A stretch of 64,000 bases of DNA from Albugo candida (Eukaryota; Oomycota; Peronosporomycetes; Albuginales; Albuginaceae): contig CAJNAR010000185.1 of the NCBI GenBank assembly GCA_905220665.1, positions 83,159 to 147,158 of the forward strand, written 5' to 3'. The notes beneath the pieces were generated by a model, which saw nothing but the letters and a program-made list of their open reading frames with translations, searched no databases and had not been told where the DNA came from. The translations under genes were made by a program, and so were the position numbers. The number at the start of each line of letters is the position of its first letter. Position 1 is the stretch's first letter. Below, one piece after another: positions 33,895 through 45,175 of the stretch.

Positions 33895-35678
33895 TTTCTT
33901 ATTTATTTATCAAATTGGTATTTTTTTTATATAATCTCTTTATTAAATCCCTTGATTTCGTGGTTTTTGATAGCAATAATATATTTATGAGCGTTACTAT
34001 CCAGAACCTATTGTATAGTACAGCAGTATTATCACTCATGACATGTACTGGAGTTCATGTAAGCGAGAGTTGTAGAATAAGCTCAAGTAAAAAAAATCGC
34101 GCGGGAAATATTTGCTTTTGTATCTTGAGGAGTACTATCTTGAAAGTCACATGAAGTAATCAGCTTGACCAAGATGGACTTAGCTAGATAATGTGCGTGA
34201 CTGAAATGAGGAAAGCCTCTGCGTTATAAAGTTTTCCCAAACAAAATATTTAGATGGTGCTCAAATCTCGAGATGAATACATGGTGGTCGTCGAGGTACA
34301 CCCTCATCTCTTATACATTTGTAGCATGAAATTTGAGCATTTTCTCTGCACTTTACGTCCTACTTACCTATTCATAGCGCTTCTGAGCTCTCGCCAATGA
34401 GGCAGTAAAATGTGAGTCAATCAAATCCTCGCCCATTAAGAGCAGTCTTGAGTCGCATTGCATAGGGAATAATTTAGTCTAACATTTAGTAAGCGATTGG
34501 CAACGATCTCACATAACTTTCCTTAGAAATAATGGGACCCTTCATCTCTTTTCTTGTAGAAGCATGGAAGCTTCTTGTCATCCGTAAGCGGTGCGCGTGT
34601 TTTTTACAAGAAATATCATGCACTTAAGTAAATAGAATCATAAAGATATCATCAAGCGGTAGGGCCATTCTAGTATGGTAGCGCGAACGCTGAGGAGATT
34701 AAGTAGCCACTAGTTGACAAGTTGAAATTGGTGACTGCGATGAGTGTTTAAAATCGTGATCATAGCCACGTGGTGGCAGCGGATATTGCCTGATTAATTG
34801 AAACCTTACATCAAAACGTCGGAATCGTCTCAGCGAGATTTATTGTGTGCGTATGCCTTCTGGTATAATGAAGAACAATAAAAGTGTATCAAATTTGTCA
34901 ATCCACTGGGCAAAATTATCAGATCTCAGAAATTTTTTTATCTTGAGGGCGAATATCATTGGATTCGCAGCAACCAAAGACTTATTTGCTTTGAGTCGTT
35001 GAAACAAAATCAAAATCAAAATCAAAATCAAAATCATTTTTTTTATCCACTCCGGATCGAGCAAACATCCATCACGGCCACCTATAATTGCATAGAAGAT
35101 TTAACGTGTCTAATATCATTACTTTTTATCTTTCACTATCGAGGACCAGAATTCTAATTTAGATAATCAATCCGAAGAACACTCAGTTACGATTTCTCCC
35201 TGATCTCACCATCTGCAGAAATTTTAGCTGTTTACATTATGCCAGTGAACGATTCCACTATTATGACATATATCAATCATATTGAAGCGGATTGCATTTG
35301 TTGTGTATTTAATCATTACTTGATTCCATGGTAAACGAATTGGATAGAACTAAAACGGGTAGACAAAGCAGAAAAGTCAGTCTGGTCGTGACGTGATTTA
35401 CTCTCGAGATAATTGCAGGCTACGCTATTGAAGAAGCCTTCCTGGATACACAAAGAGCAACGATTCCAGAATGCTCTGATGCGTTGCTTCTATCGCGATA
35501 ATTATATGTGTGACGATGCTATATATAGAGGTGATGGGCGCAGCTAAGAATAACTAGACAGTATGTAGCAAAGACATTTCGGAGCTGTAGATGTGATGAA
35601 TGTCAGCGCTGTTCGCTGACAGTATGTATCGACAATTCGATAAAATTGTACCTGAACCATGTCACTCCAATCGCAAGA
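33895..35678. other. AT-rich region without a supported gene
   Basis: No motif-bearing frame is seen. It begins with AT-rich sequence that also separates E0 and E1. A minus frame (35064-34840) is open partly because of the hexanucleotide repeat it crosses (Ile-Leu repeats) and is not convincing. Confidence 0.4.
35005..35034. repeat. (CAAAAT)5 microsatellite
   Basis: Five exact CAAAAT units directly followed by CATTTT. A simple repeat with no sign of function. Confidence 0.9.
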
Positions 35679-35924
35679 CTAAGTTACGCGCGACCAGCCT
35701 GTGCAGTTTTCGATCTCTTGACTATGACAACGATCGCAGGAGCTAAGAAAAGCGTTAAACTTGGCTTTTTTGCCGCTCCATATGTGTATTATGAGCATTA
35801 AGATCGTCTGATCTTTTGTACTCGAAGCCACTATCCTATGCGAGATTATTTGCTCACCCAATGAGATACCCTTGAAGACCGAATATGCACCTACAAAAGT
35901 GCTAACTGACACAGCTTTAGCCAC
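35679..35924 (-). CDS. Coding-looking minus-strand segment, unidentified
   Basis: Open minus frame with VAKAVSVSTFVGAYSVFKG and ILMLIIHIWSGKKAKFNAFL, partly hydrophobic, ending at a stop at 35679. It may be an exon; no family is recognised. It is about 140 bases downstream of the GNAT gene on the same strand. Confidence 0.25.
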   Translation of the reverse strand: MAKAVSVSTFVGAYSVFKGISLGEQIISHRIVASSTKDQTILMLIIHIWSGKKAKFNAFLSSCDRCHSQEIENCTGWSRVT

Positions 35925-36058
35925 TTTGACTTTTTGCCAAGAAATAATTGCACGGATTCACATAAATCCATTTTCCAAATTGGTCAAGTCAACTTTACTA
36001 GAACTCCTATATCCTGATGTCATGTTGCGCCATGCTAGAAGTATATAAAGTTTCGGGT

Positions 36059-36517
36059 TCAACGTAATCGCTTCTGCATCTTGATGTGATCAGCATCCTC
36101 TTCCTTAAAAATATTTCCAACGCATATGTAGCCACATTTTTCATAAAATTCCTTTGCGTAGTACTGGGAGTGCAACGTTAACATGTCAACTTCAGATTCA
36201 AGGATTTTTTCCATTTCCTGCAATAATTGCCTTCCAAAACCTTTACCACGATGCAAATGAGATACAGCAAACCGACCAATTTTGCCGACATTATGCGCTT
36301 TCGAGTGTGTTCTCATTAGAACACATCGCGCTGTAGCTATTGGCTCATCCGATAGATAACCAAGAAAATATTTTGTTTTAGGTGAATCATCATATTCGTC
36401 TATCTCAGAGGAGGCAGAAAAGTTTTGCTCCAGTACAAAAACTTCAAATCGAAGAGCTTTGACACGGCAAAATTCTTCTTTAGTGTTCGCCTGAATGACG
36501 CGTAACGCTCCAGCCAT
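36059..36517 (-). CDS. GNAT-family N-acetyltransferase (ElaA/YjcF-like)
   Basis: Single-exon, 152-residue protein starting MAGALRVIQANTKEEF. Features of the acetyltransferase fold: the early helix with RFEVFVLEQNF, a central strand EPIATARCVLM, then KIGRFAVSHLHRGKGFGRQL, which contains the acetyl-CoA pyrophosphate-binding R/Q-x-x-G-x-G loop (RGKGFG) at about residue 90. The C-terminal part ends with YAKEFYEKCGYI. The length is typical of stand-alone GNAT enzymes. They move an acetyl group from acetyl-CoA to an amine; the substrate cannot be told from sequence. No targeting peptide or membrane helix is visible. The only ATG near the start of homology is used. The gene appears intact. Confidence 0.85.
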   Translation of the reverse strand: MAGALRVIQANTKEEFCRVKALRFEVFVLEQNFSASSEIDEYDDSPKTKYFLGYLSDEPIATARCVLMRTHSKAHNVGKIGRFAVSHLHRGKGFGRQLLQEMEKILESEVDMLTLHSQYYAKEFYEKCGYICVGNIFKEEDADHIKMQKRLR

Positions 36518-36556
36518 TTGGAGGGGTCGAATAGTAATGTGATGTATGCTACTATT

Positions 36557-36823
36557 TCAGAAAGAGGGTTGACTAAATTCGAATGAGGCGCAAGAACCGC
36601 ATCCGAGCTTCGTTAGAATCCTCTTGTAATTTTCGAACGAGTTGATGCAATCGATTGCTGAAAGCACTGAATACGAGATGCAGTATGCTGACACGGCAAT
36701 AATTGGGATATAGCAAGCCTGCGTATAAGCCGGCTTGAAGAGATATGTCGTGACCAGATGAATTATTCCATATGCGTTTCCAGACGTTACGAGTTTGATT
36801 ATATAAAATAATAGACGAATCAT
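36557..36823 (-). CDS. Small polytopic membrane protein or last exon of one
   Basis: An 88-codon frame, MIRLLFYIIKLVTSGNAYGI onward, has three hydrophobic segments, including YIPIIAVSAYCISYSVLSAI, and a short Cys-containing tail. The pattern of the last helix followed by an Asp-Cys and acidic residues recalls the C terminus of choline-transporter-like (SLC44/CTL) proteins, but this is a weak visual resemblance. An overlapping minus frame (36845-36573) is also open and ends NRLHQLVRKLQED; only one can be real. An upstream exon is possible. Confidence 0.35.
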   Translation of the reverse strand: MIRLLFYIIKLVTSGNAYGIIHLVTTYLFKPAYTQACYIPIIAVSAYCISYSVLSAIDCINSFENYKRILTKLGCGSCASFEFSQPSF

Positions 36824-36845
36824 TAGCTTCAGTTCTCAATAACAC

Positions 36846-37221
36846 AAACGCAGATTTTTTTATTCGATAAATTACACTGACAAGTTTACAACAAGAGATA
36901 CATTTGTATAGTCTCCTCTTTGTTAGCCATTAAGTAACTTAATAGTTGCATTGTAGCGAAGCAACCCTTTCGTACCTTCAAAGTTGGTCTCTTAGTGTAG
37001 AAATTACTGTTTCAAAATGAAGCTCAGGGATATGCATTCATGCATAAGTAAGGCTGGTAATCCGTAAATTTACTATGATTGTCAACTGTCGTGGTTAACT
37101 CATAACCTGTTAAGTGCTGGAGAATAGTCAGCACTGCAGTGCCTCTCCAAATCCGGTTGACAGTACGGTTGCGTTATAGCGACCAATCAAAATGTGAAAT
37201 TGGTATAATGTTCCAGATGAT
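36846..37221. other. Intergenic, nothing recognised
   Basis: No open frame, repeat or RNA gene is seen between the membrane-protein frame and the DDE transposon. Confidence 0.4.
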
Positions 37222-37569
37222 ACTACTTAGGGAGCCGCTATGGCCACAGAAAAAAAATACTACGGCCACAGACAATTGATCTAACCAACCACAGCTCACA
37301 AATTATATTGTTGCTATACTGCAAGTCACCTATAACCTGTAGCTATTACTTTTTGCGGCCAAAATTGAAGAATCATCAAACATAAACCATCAACGAATAT
37401 AATTGGCGTAAATTCAGCCCCCACAATACCATTCCAACAGCTTTTTCCCCAATCACATTTAATCTTGATACCAACCATCCTGATCATTTGTCAACAAAAC
37501 ACATTCCTTTTTTTCTGCCAGCCCATTGATCTGAGCAGCATGTCTTGAACATCAAAACAGCAACGTCAC

Positions 37570-39682
37570 ATGAAAGCTATGCGGGCTGCTTATGAGACGA
37601 AGAAAGCCGGAATGTATCAAGTTCAACTATCGAATATAGAAGCGATATAAAGGCGGATTTAGAAGCTGAATTGGACGATTTTGAGGAAGAGCAAACGGAC
37701 ACCATTATTGTGAGCATTGAGTCTGCTTGTAAACGGCCTTCTCGGTACCTTAAAGATTCCAACAGAAGGAAGCGGCGCAAAAGAGCAGCGCAGGAAAAAG
37801 CAGCTATTGATTCAAGAAAGCTAGAGACATACTTCAAGGCGAAAGCCACACAGCGTCAGCCTATAGACTCTGAAAGCGAGGACTCGATAGATGAAAGACC
37901 TCTTTATTCTCACAACAATCTTCAAAAAGCGCTTGTGAAACTGGGAAAACAAAATGAATCACAGAAGGAAATTATGTGGCTGCGTCTTGCTTCTGTTGCA
38001 GGATACTTCAGGCTTATACTCTGCGGCAGTGAGGTATACTTAATTAATTTGCACATTCTCTAGCTCAATTTTATTGTATTTATCAACGCTCTATCGTGAT
38101 TGCAAAATAGAGAGTTGCTGCCTGGCAAATAATTGCGGCGGCGATGGAAATGGCCGTTGGTTTGCCGAGATGCTTCGTCGCTGGGGAAGTTTATATCTTG
38201 AAACTGGTTTTATTCCCGAGAGCAAGCAGGGAAAGCATGTTAACAAAATCAGTTTATTAGAGGGTAAAGATGTCATTGCAGATGTGCAGCTTTACCTTCG
38301 AAACAATAAATTCTGCATAGCATCAACGGATTTTACCAAGCATGTCAACGAGCAAATACTTCCAAAAATTGATCCCACCGCATATCTATCCACCTCAGCA
38401 CTGTGACCCGCTGGATGAAGTTACTTGGTCTACGCTGTTCAGAGGTGAAGAAAGGTATGTACGTTGATGGCCATGAACGAGCAGATGCCGTGGCATATCG
38501 TACTCAGCTTTTGGAACAAATGAGTATCTATGAGCCATTTATGCCGGAATTTGCTGAACCGCGAATGGAATCGGAGATTTGGACTGCCAGAGATGCCATC
38601 ATCCTAGTGACCCATGATAAAAGCACATTTGCCGCCCATGATGGCCAGAAGAAGCTATGGCTTCCTGATGGCGAACAGCCACCGCGGAGAAAGGGGGCTG
38701 GAAGATCGATACATGTCAGCGAATTCCTGACTGGTGTTGGTAAGTCTATTATTTTAGAGTTTTTCACTCATTACTTTGATCAAGACTTAACATTTTCTGT
38801 CTTATTCAAGGGGGTCGACTATCTTTGGGCAAAGAAAAGAAGATTCAACACAGCAATCTTTCAGAAGAGGCCTACATAGTCACATATCCCGGCAAGAACT
38901 ATGATGGTTGGTGGACTGCGGAAGACCTTCATATGCAAGTCCGGGATGCTGCAATTCCCAATTTCGATGCACAGGTTCCCAACGCAAAAACGCTCTTCGC
39001 TTTCGACAATGCGACTAGCCACGCAGCATTTGCTAAAGATGCTCTCATATCTCAACGGATGAAACTTGGACCGGGAGGAAAGCAACCGGGGATGCGGAAT
39101 GGGATGTTTGGAGATGGGACATCGCAATCCATGGTATTCCCCCCAGAGCATCCTCTGGACGGACAACCAAAGGGCATAAAGATCGTCCTGTAGGAACGCA
39201 ACCTCTGGACGACAAACCTTCGCCTGGATTACCGGGGTAAATGTGGGGACACAGGTAGCTGCTGTTGCCACAGTATTATTCAGAACCAGCCAGACTTTGG
39301 TGCTAAAAAAGGGTTGCTGGAAGAGTCAATCACCACGGCGGGCCATCTCATCATATTTTACCACAAATTGTATTGCGAATTTAATTTTAAAGAAAAGTTT
39401 TGGGGGGAATCAAAACGATACGCAAGGAAAAAATATGCGATTACACATGGAAAGGATTGGTCGCGACAGTTCCGAAAGCACTTGCCTCAGTTTCGCTCGC
39501 AAACAATTCGTCGCCATGCTAGAAAGTGCTTCCTTTATATGGATGTGTATCGGAAAGATGTAAGCGGAAGAGCCGCGGAATATAATAATAATAATAAATA
39601 TGCTATGAAAACGTACCGATCACATCGAAGAGTTCCAGACTCAGTTCACACAGACAGCAATGCTTTAGTAGCTACTGTATGA
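37570..39682 (+). pseudogene. DDE-superfamily endonuclease/transposase, multi-exon, one premature stop
   Basis: The N-terminal exon (about 37623-38030) is charged and basic (RRKRRKRAAQEKAAIDSRKL). The next frames give LTRWMKLLGLRCSEVKKGMY then VDGHERADAVAYRTQLLEQM (38403-38600), VTHDKSTFAAHDGQKKLWLP (first Asp region), and GRSIHVSEFLTGVG ending at a GTAAGT donor. The exon after a TTCAAG acceptor gives TLFAFDNATSHAAFAKDALI (second Asp region). A TAG at 39191-39193 interrupts the frame. The same frame then continues with CCCHSIIQNQPDF, FYHKLYCEFNFKEKFWGESK (probable Glu region) and a final YRSHRRVPDS. The layout matches the DDE endonuclease genes common in fungi and oomycetes. One nonsense codon is the only clear lesion. 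Confidence 0.75.
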
Positions 39683-39725
39683 AGCTGTAAGTATAATATA
39701 AAGATAATATATTATACTAGTACTC

Positions 39726-39754
39726 AACCCTAAATCCTAAACCCTAAACCCTAA
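39726..39754. repeat. Interstitial telomere-like repeat (CCCTAAA)
   Basis: Four tandem CCCTAAA-type units (one with CCT for CCCT) on the plus strand directly downstream of the transposase gene. CCCTAAA/TTTAGGG is the telomere repeat of plants and oomycetes. The short array is internal to the DDE transposon, not at a chromosome end. Confidence 0.85.
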
Positions 39755-40009
39755 TTTTCCCACTGATGGAGGCCATATTTACGCTTTGATAGGAAATTCT
39801 AGTTTAATCCAGAGAAACAAGGCAACTTTCAGAGCCTTATCAATTATCCAAGAATCATCCAATTTAAAATCCAAGCCTTCTGTTTTGAAGCTCTAGACTT
39901 TATCTATCATTTAAAATCTCCGTTTTTGTTATGCGATAATTTATGCGTGAAGAGTAGTGAATTTACTAAGGCCTAAAAAGTTACAGGTTATAGGTGGTGT
40001 GCACTGTAC

Positions 40010-41010
40010 GTACGCCAGAACTGGCTAAGCAGCAAATGAAAATTATACCTTTCGCGCAGCCGACCCCACATGGTGACATTTTGCAGCATATCAACTGGAA
40101 GATCTCATATTACACCCTTCGGAAAGTATTTGAACAGGTTAGTTTATGATATTCCTTTCTTCCTACGTGTTTTTCCAATCACTAAAGTTTCGCAATTGCA
40201 GCTAGAAAAAGCTTCATGTCCAACGGCAACCGGCGCGAAGCCATGCTCTTTTACTTATATGACTAAATACTTTCAATTATAAAAATAGAATCTATATCAA
40301 CAAATAATAAATAATTAAAAAAAACGATTTTTCATTTTCTCAACAGCAACAGTCACCTTTCCAACATTCTAATCTTTAGAGTCTCTACTAATAACCTACC
40401 ATATACAGATATCAGGAAAAGAACGTACCTACGCTAGAACAATATAACAAAAGGGAGCCGCTATGGCCACAGACATTAATACTACGGCCACGGACAAAAC
40501 TACTACGGCCACAGACAATTGATCTAACCAATCACAGCTTACAAAATTATATTGTTGCAAAGTACGCCAGAACTGGCGAAGCAGCAAATGAATATTATAA
40601 CTTTCGCGCAGCCGACCCCACCTGGTGACATTTTTCAACATATCAACCGCAAGATCGAACATATCACATCCTTCAGAAAGTATTTGAACAGGTTAGTTTA
40701 TATATACCTTTCTTCCCACGTGTTTTTCCAGTCACTTAAGTTTCGCAATGACAGCCATAAAAAAGCTTAATGTCCAGTGGCAACCGGCGCGAAGCCATGC
40801 TCTTCTACTTATATTACTAAATACTTTTAATTCTAAAAATAGAATTTATATCAACAAAAATTAAATAATTTTAAAAAAACGATTTTTTATTTTTCTCAAC
40901 AGCAACAGCCACCTTTCCAGCATCCTAATCTTTAGTCTCTAGTATTAAGCTACCATATACAGATATCAGGAAAAAAACCGTACCTACGCTAGAACAATAT
41001 AACAAAAAAG
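40010..41010. repeat. Two tandem copies of a 440-bp block
   Basis: Bases 40010-40450 and 40558-41000 are near-identical in sequence and order (shared landmarks ACGCCAGAACTGGC, TTCGCGCAGCCGACCCCAC, AAGTATTTGAACAGG, CAACGGCAACCGGCGCGAAG-like, CGTACCTACGCTAGAACAAT). Both copies hold a short frame encoding AKQQM-x-II-x-FAQPTP-x-GDI. A copy of the element's own left terminus lies between them. Confidence 0.8.
40453..40559 (+). repeat. Internal copy of the DDE element's left terminus
   Basis: GGGAGCCGCTATGGCCACAG starts at 40453 and is followed by the same subterminal CTACGGCCAC repeats and CAGACAATTGATCTAACCAA block as at 37230. With the right end at 41159 it defines a 0.7-kb non-autonomous unit inside the larger element. 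Confidence 0.8.
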
Positions 41011-41381
41011 CGTAAGAAACAGAATGAGCTCTGTATAAAAGTAGACAAGTGACCTGATTGGCGAGCGTACTTAACAACGATTAAATTTTGTGAGCTGTGA
41101 TTGGTTAGATCAATTGTCTGTGGCCGCAGTATTAATGTCTGTGGCCATAGCGGCTCCAAACTACTTAATGACGAGTCCTAACTAAGTTTGAGTAGCCCAT
41201 TTCATGGAGACCGCTACAAATAACCAATTCTATCCATTTAGGCCATGTCCACGATCTGGAAGACAAGAATTGTCTTCGATCTCATGGGCAGTTGTGCTTA
41301 ACTACTTGAAGCTAGGTTTATTTGTGTTAGTGAAATGTTTGACTGCTGTCTTGCAGCGATGATGGCAAGAATCGGTACATC

Positions 41382-41642
41382 TTAGTATTCATTTTTGTCG
41401 ACTATTCCAAAACCGATAACGGCACGTAGCCTCGTCAGCGTTTGCTTGCCCAAAAACTTTGCATACTTCTCGACATAGAACACCTTAACGCGGTAAGACA
41501 CGTCGCAGCGGGGTACAACGCTAACGTGTTCCACCGAGCAGAGAACACGTAGTCTCGCCATCGTCTGCTTGGCCGAACCATCGCATACTTCTTGACGTAC
41601 CAGAAGATATAATATAAATGTCTCCGCAACGGTCGTTGGCAT
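41382..41642 (-). CDS. Minus-strand frame with an internal duplication, unidentified
   Basis: The 86-codon frame contains two related segments: AKQTMARLRVLCSVEHVSVV and GKQTLTRLRAVIGFGIVDK. The DNA shows the same two copies (about 41415-41480 and 41540-41605). It could be one exon of a repeat protein. No family is known to me. Confidence 0.25.
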   Translation of the reverse strand: MPTTVAETFILYLLVRQEVCDGSAKQTMARLRVLCSVEHVSVVPRCDVSYRVKVFYVEKYAKFLGKQTLTRLRAVIGFGIVDKNEY

Positions 41643-41759
41643 ACTGACATCAGCAATTATGACCGATCTAACAGCTGCAACCTATGCGTACACTATTGCG
41701 TGAAGTCGGCCCGATCACTGGCTCTGGCATGATGATGGGCATAGTCTCACAGCAATTTT

Positions 41760-42665
41760 AACTAGGCTTGACCCGCTTACAAAATTAGATTGTCTGGGCT
41801 TCATCAATTCCTTCAAAAATATCGCGTCCGCTGATTTCTCAAATGTATCGTCCCTACGTACTTGGTCTGGGAGTCAAATAATAGATTGTCGAATCCTGGA
41901 ACCATGGTTTATTGAGATGTTGTCCCCTTAAGTGTGATTGTTGTGAATGGGTCAAATGGTTCTGGAGCACTTTATGTCTTCAATGAGAAATATGGATAAA
42001 ATAAAAAGCGTGTTCGGGAGGTCAAGATCGCTATGCTAAGAAAAAATGACCATCACATAATGACCCACATATCGATGACTCAATCGACTGCCACTAAAGC
42101 TGTATTATCTACCAAAGCTGATGCACGTGTCCAAGGAAACTCGATGCACGTGCAAAGAAAGATTTTGGAACCTCTGTCTGGTTTTTATGTGAAAGATGCC
42201 CTATATTGCACGTTTAAACAATTGAACTCCGCGTTGCCGATATATATTTGGCTGCGCACCCAGATGTACCAGTTTCACTAATAGTTATGCAACGATGATG
42301 GTCATAGCGGATGTAATGGTTTGATGCAAATCATTTGGCTCCATGAGTATGACTTTGTAACCTGATAGGCTCCTTTGTCAATACACAAAGGTCTACGTCA
42401 CAATAAAAGTGCAAAACGCTGTGGTATGTGCATTACAGCCTCGTATCAACACGCTGTTGCACTCCTGCGATATCACAATCTCGTATTGGAGATGTGCAAA
42501 ACTGATCAACCGTAGAAAAGTCTTGACCTGCATGATGCAATGGTCGAAAGATCTCCAAAACAGAAATGGATCACTAGCTGTAGTTCGTCAATTTCGGATT
42601 GTACGCTGTTTTTTATCCGTCGCATGCCTTCATTCGTCAACATCAGGCTTCATCATAAATTTCTT
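41760..42665 (+). CDS. Unidentified plus-strand multi-exon gene candidate
   Basis: After a TAACTAG acceptor near 41767, a frame reads LDPLTKLDCLGFINSFKNIA onward to LEPWFIEMLSP (stop about 41932). The next is VIVVNGSNGSGALYVFNEKY (about 41935-42000), then a 42033-42281 frame with VQRKILEPLSGFYVKDALYC. Near 42440 a frame reads ASYQHAVALLRYHNLVLEMC and continues past one stop or short intron (GTAGAAAAG) to LHDAMVERSPKQKW. The segments are consistent with one gene of several short exons, but splice sites are only partly clear and I cannot name it. Confidence 0.35.
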
Positions 42666-43492
42666 TGTGTACTGACGGCACGGTCGATTGATTTTTTGCA
42701 ATAGTATATATAACCACAAACCTGAGAATATAACATTAGAAGTCGGATACGTGACACTTAACCCCATGCTGTCATTACATTGTTTGTAACGTGATTTGCT
42801 TTGATGAACTTCTACAAGATACATTTGTGGAAAGTGTTTCCAAAGGGTTTGGCTTCGTGTATCTCGTAGAAGCTTGATCCCGATTCTTGGGATCATAAAC
42901 GGACTGTTTCTATTTCCATAATAATTTTTACATCATGAAGTGAGCGCACTGACAGAGCCATTGCTGTGAGCTTCTTGCAGCGTACCGAGTCTTAACGATT
43001 TGGATATGACCGGAAAGTGCCAAAAGTGTGTTATCTTGCTGCATTGCAATTCACCAAAGAATTAGGTATTTGTAGTGGAGACCACAAAAATTCATATTGA
43101 CATCTTGTATCGATAATATAAAGTTACGGCCACCAGGAGACTTCACTTAGCTTTCTGGATGAATCGAAAATTTGATCATGACAAAATAGCCGTCAGCGTT
43201 GTCAACCCTCCTACCTTAACCTAGAAATCGTTACAAAGAATGCAATCGACATTTCCAAACTTATATATTCTTTGATGATAACGCTCGAAAAAGACACTCA
43301 GCATGTTTTATTACGATCGATACCGTCCCTAAACAAGTATTGCGGGAGCGTCATAAATAAAAATTGGTTAGCCTTGATACGATCAAACACACTGTGGTGG
43401 ATAATGGCGGTTAAACGGAAATGAATCGGATATGTAACGTATCTGTACATCATTCTATTAAGAACAGTATGGTACAAGTAGATGTATGGCAC
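42630..43492 (-). CDS. Minus-strand open segments, unidentified
   Basis: Frames 43492-43298 (YLYHTVLNRMMYRYVTYPIH) and 42896-42630 (IPRIGIKLLRDTRSQTLWKH) have protein-like composition. About 400 bases between them show nothing convincing. They overlap the plus-strand candidate at its 3' end, so at most one of the two readings is right there. Confidence 0.2.
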
Positions 43493-44051
43493 AAATCAGT
43501 CTTGTTCATATCTATTGCACAATAAAGCAATGGCTGTGGGCGAAACGTTTCTTAAGGCTTAGACTAACTAGTACGGTGAACTAAGGACCTTGGGAACACA
43601 ATATACATACTTTTGCTTTATACTGCTGCGTAGTGTTTCTAGATCATTCTAGCCCGCTGATCAAGGGCCTCGAGTAGTCTAATCCGGAGACCACCACACA
43701 CAGGAAAACCACAAAATCAGTGCACACAGAAAGCGATATTCTTGGCGCTTCCGATGAGAGAGAACGATAAACTGCTGATGTTGAAAAATGATATATATTC
43801 GCTTAGTTCGAGACACAGCGGGAATCCAGTCTAGCGGTATAATCACGGCTTGGATGGTACGTCAGGGATAGAAACGATACATACCATGTTAGGCCACGTG
43901 AAGAGAAAGTTCTAGCAGATATATGAGAATAGTATACCGACTTCAGCAATTGCCACCAATCAAATAGCATACCTTTCTCTTGGTAAAGCGACAGATTATG
44001 ATCCCAAGCCCCATAGAGCAAGGTGCTCTAAATCACTTCCAAGCGCCGCGC

Positions 44052-45175
44052 ATGTCCCAAGCCGACAATGACGGATCTATTACAGGACCCGGCGCGAGCG
44101 AGGCTGTTATCGGGCTGCTGGAATCGATGACGGAGATGTAGGTGGACATCAGAGCTCGCCTTGACAGGCTAGAAGCTCGAAGGGTAGAGGATGACCAAGC
44201 TTCGGTTGTATCTGCAGATAGCGGCACCTTTCGCACTTACGTGGAGGCACGCATTGGACTCAGCCGTAGCATGACGCTGGTCTCGAAGCCACGATAAATC
44301 CAGCGCAACAGCATGAAGCAGGACATAAGCAACAAAGAGCAGCTGGAGCGGGAGTGGGACTAGAAATGCGCGCACAGAAGCCAAAAGAACCCGCGTTCAG
44401 ACAGACACAAACGCCGGCGTGCTTCGCATCGTCAATTGTACCACGAATCAGTGATTTTAAAGTTGTCAATTGAGAGCTTCGAAGGAAAGGAAGTGTACTC
44501 TGGGCTCGGTGGTGATTCGGTCTTTGGAGAAAGAGATTTCTTCGCAAGGTTAGAATCACTTAAGAGCTCATTGGGTGCTTATGGTCTAAAGGCATTAAGC
44601 TGGACGTTCTTGGAAGGTACTTGACTGGCAAACTTGGCTAACACTTCCACATCCAGATGGATAACGGATAAATATAGAGCTTGGCCCCAAGTTCTCAACA
44701 TCCTAGGCATTCAATCTGTCAACCATGGAGAAGAAAAAAAGATTCAGTTCCATAAAACCATCACATGATAATATGATGTTTATGATGGCTATGAAGGATG
44801 CTGTTGGTGATGCATCATATCAGGTGCTCGAAAATATTGCTAAATATGCCTTCTCGTCAAGTTCATACCAAGGAGTTCTACTAGCGCGTGAAAATCCGCA
44901 GCGAGACGATCTTCTGAGACAAGCAGAGGAGTTGGTGCACTTTGCCAAGGTGAATGATCCTACACCTATCTTTGGATGCAAGAGAGCCTTATATGCTGTC
45001 AAGAGAAATGGAGATGGTGGACCTAGACACAAAGCACGGCGCGAGGGCAAGAAGCCAGGTGCTTGCTTCCAATATGGGAAGGAAGGGCACTACAAGCGCG
45101 ATTGCCCAAGCAAGGAGCAGAGGATTTTCACTCTGGCCGTCGCAGATGGTATGGACTCCACATCGCATTGATTTT
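44052..45175 (+). pseudogene. Copia-1 gag
   Basis: An ATG at 44052 begins MSQADNDGSITGPGASEAVI. A TAG lies in frame at about 44140, and the reading continues RLDRLEARRVEDDQASVVS. After a gap come KLSIESFEGKEVYSG (44460) and a clean stretch 44725-45171 with YQVLENIAKYAFSSSSYQGV, ending in the nucleocapsid knuckle CFQYGKEGHYKRDC. In that knuckle the second zinc cysteine has become Tyr. Confidence 0.7.

Larger units (their letters stand above)
37230..41159 (+). mobile_element. 3.9-kb DDE transposon with GGGAGCCGCTATGGCCACAG termini
   Basis: The left end GGGAGCCGCTATGGCCACAG and the following CAGACAATTGATCTAACCAA block are mirrored at the right end (41090-41157). ACTACTTA lies on both sides (37222-37229 and 41160-41167), an 8-bp target duplication. 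The interior has a transposase gene, a telomere-like repeat and a duplicated block that includes a third copy of the terminal repeat. Confidence 0.8.

Noticed and set aside
34840..35064. Minus-strand frame with an Ile-Leu repeat
   Set aside because: The repeat is a translation of the CAAAAT microsatellite; no other support.
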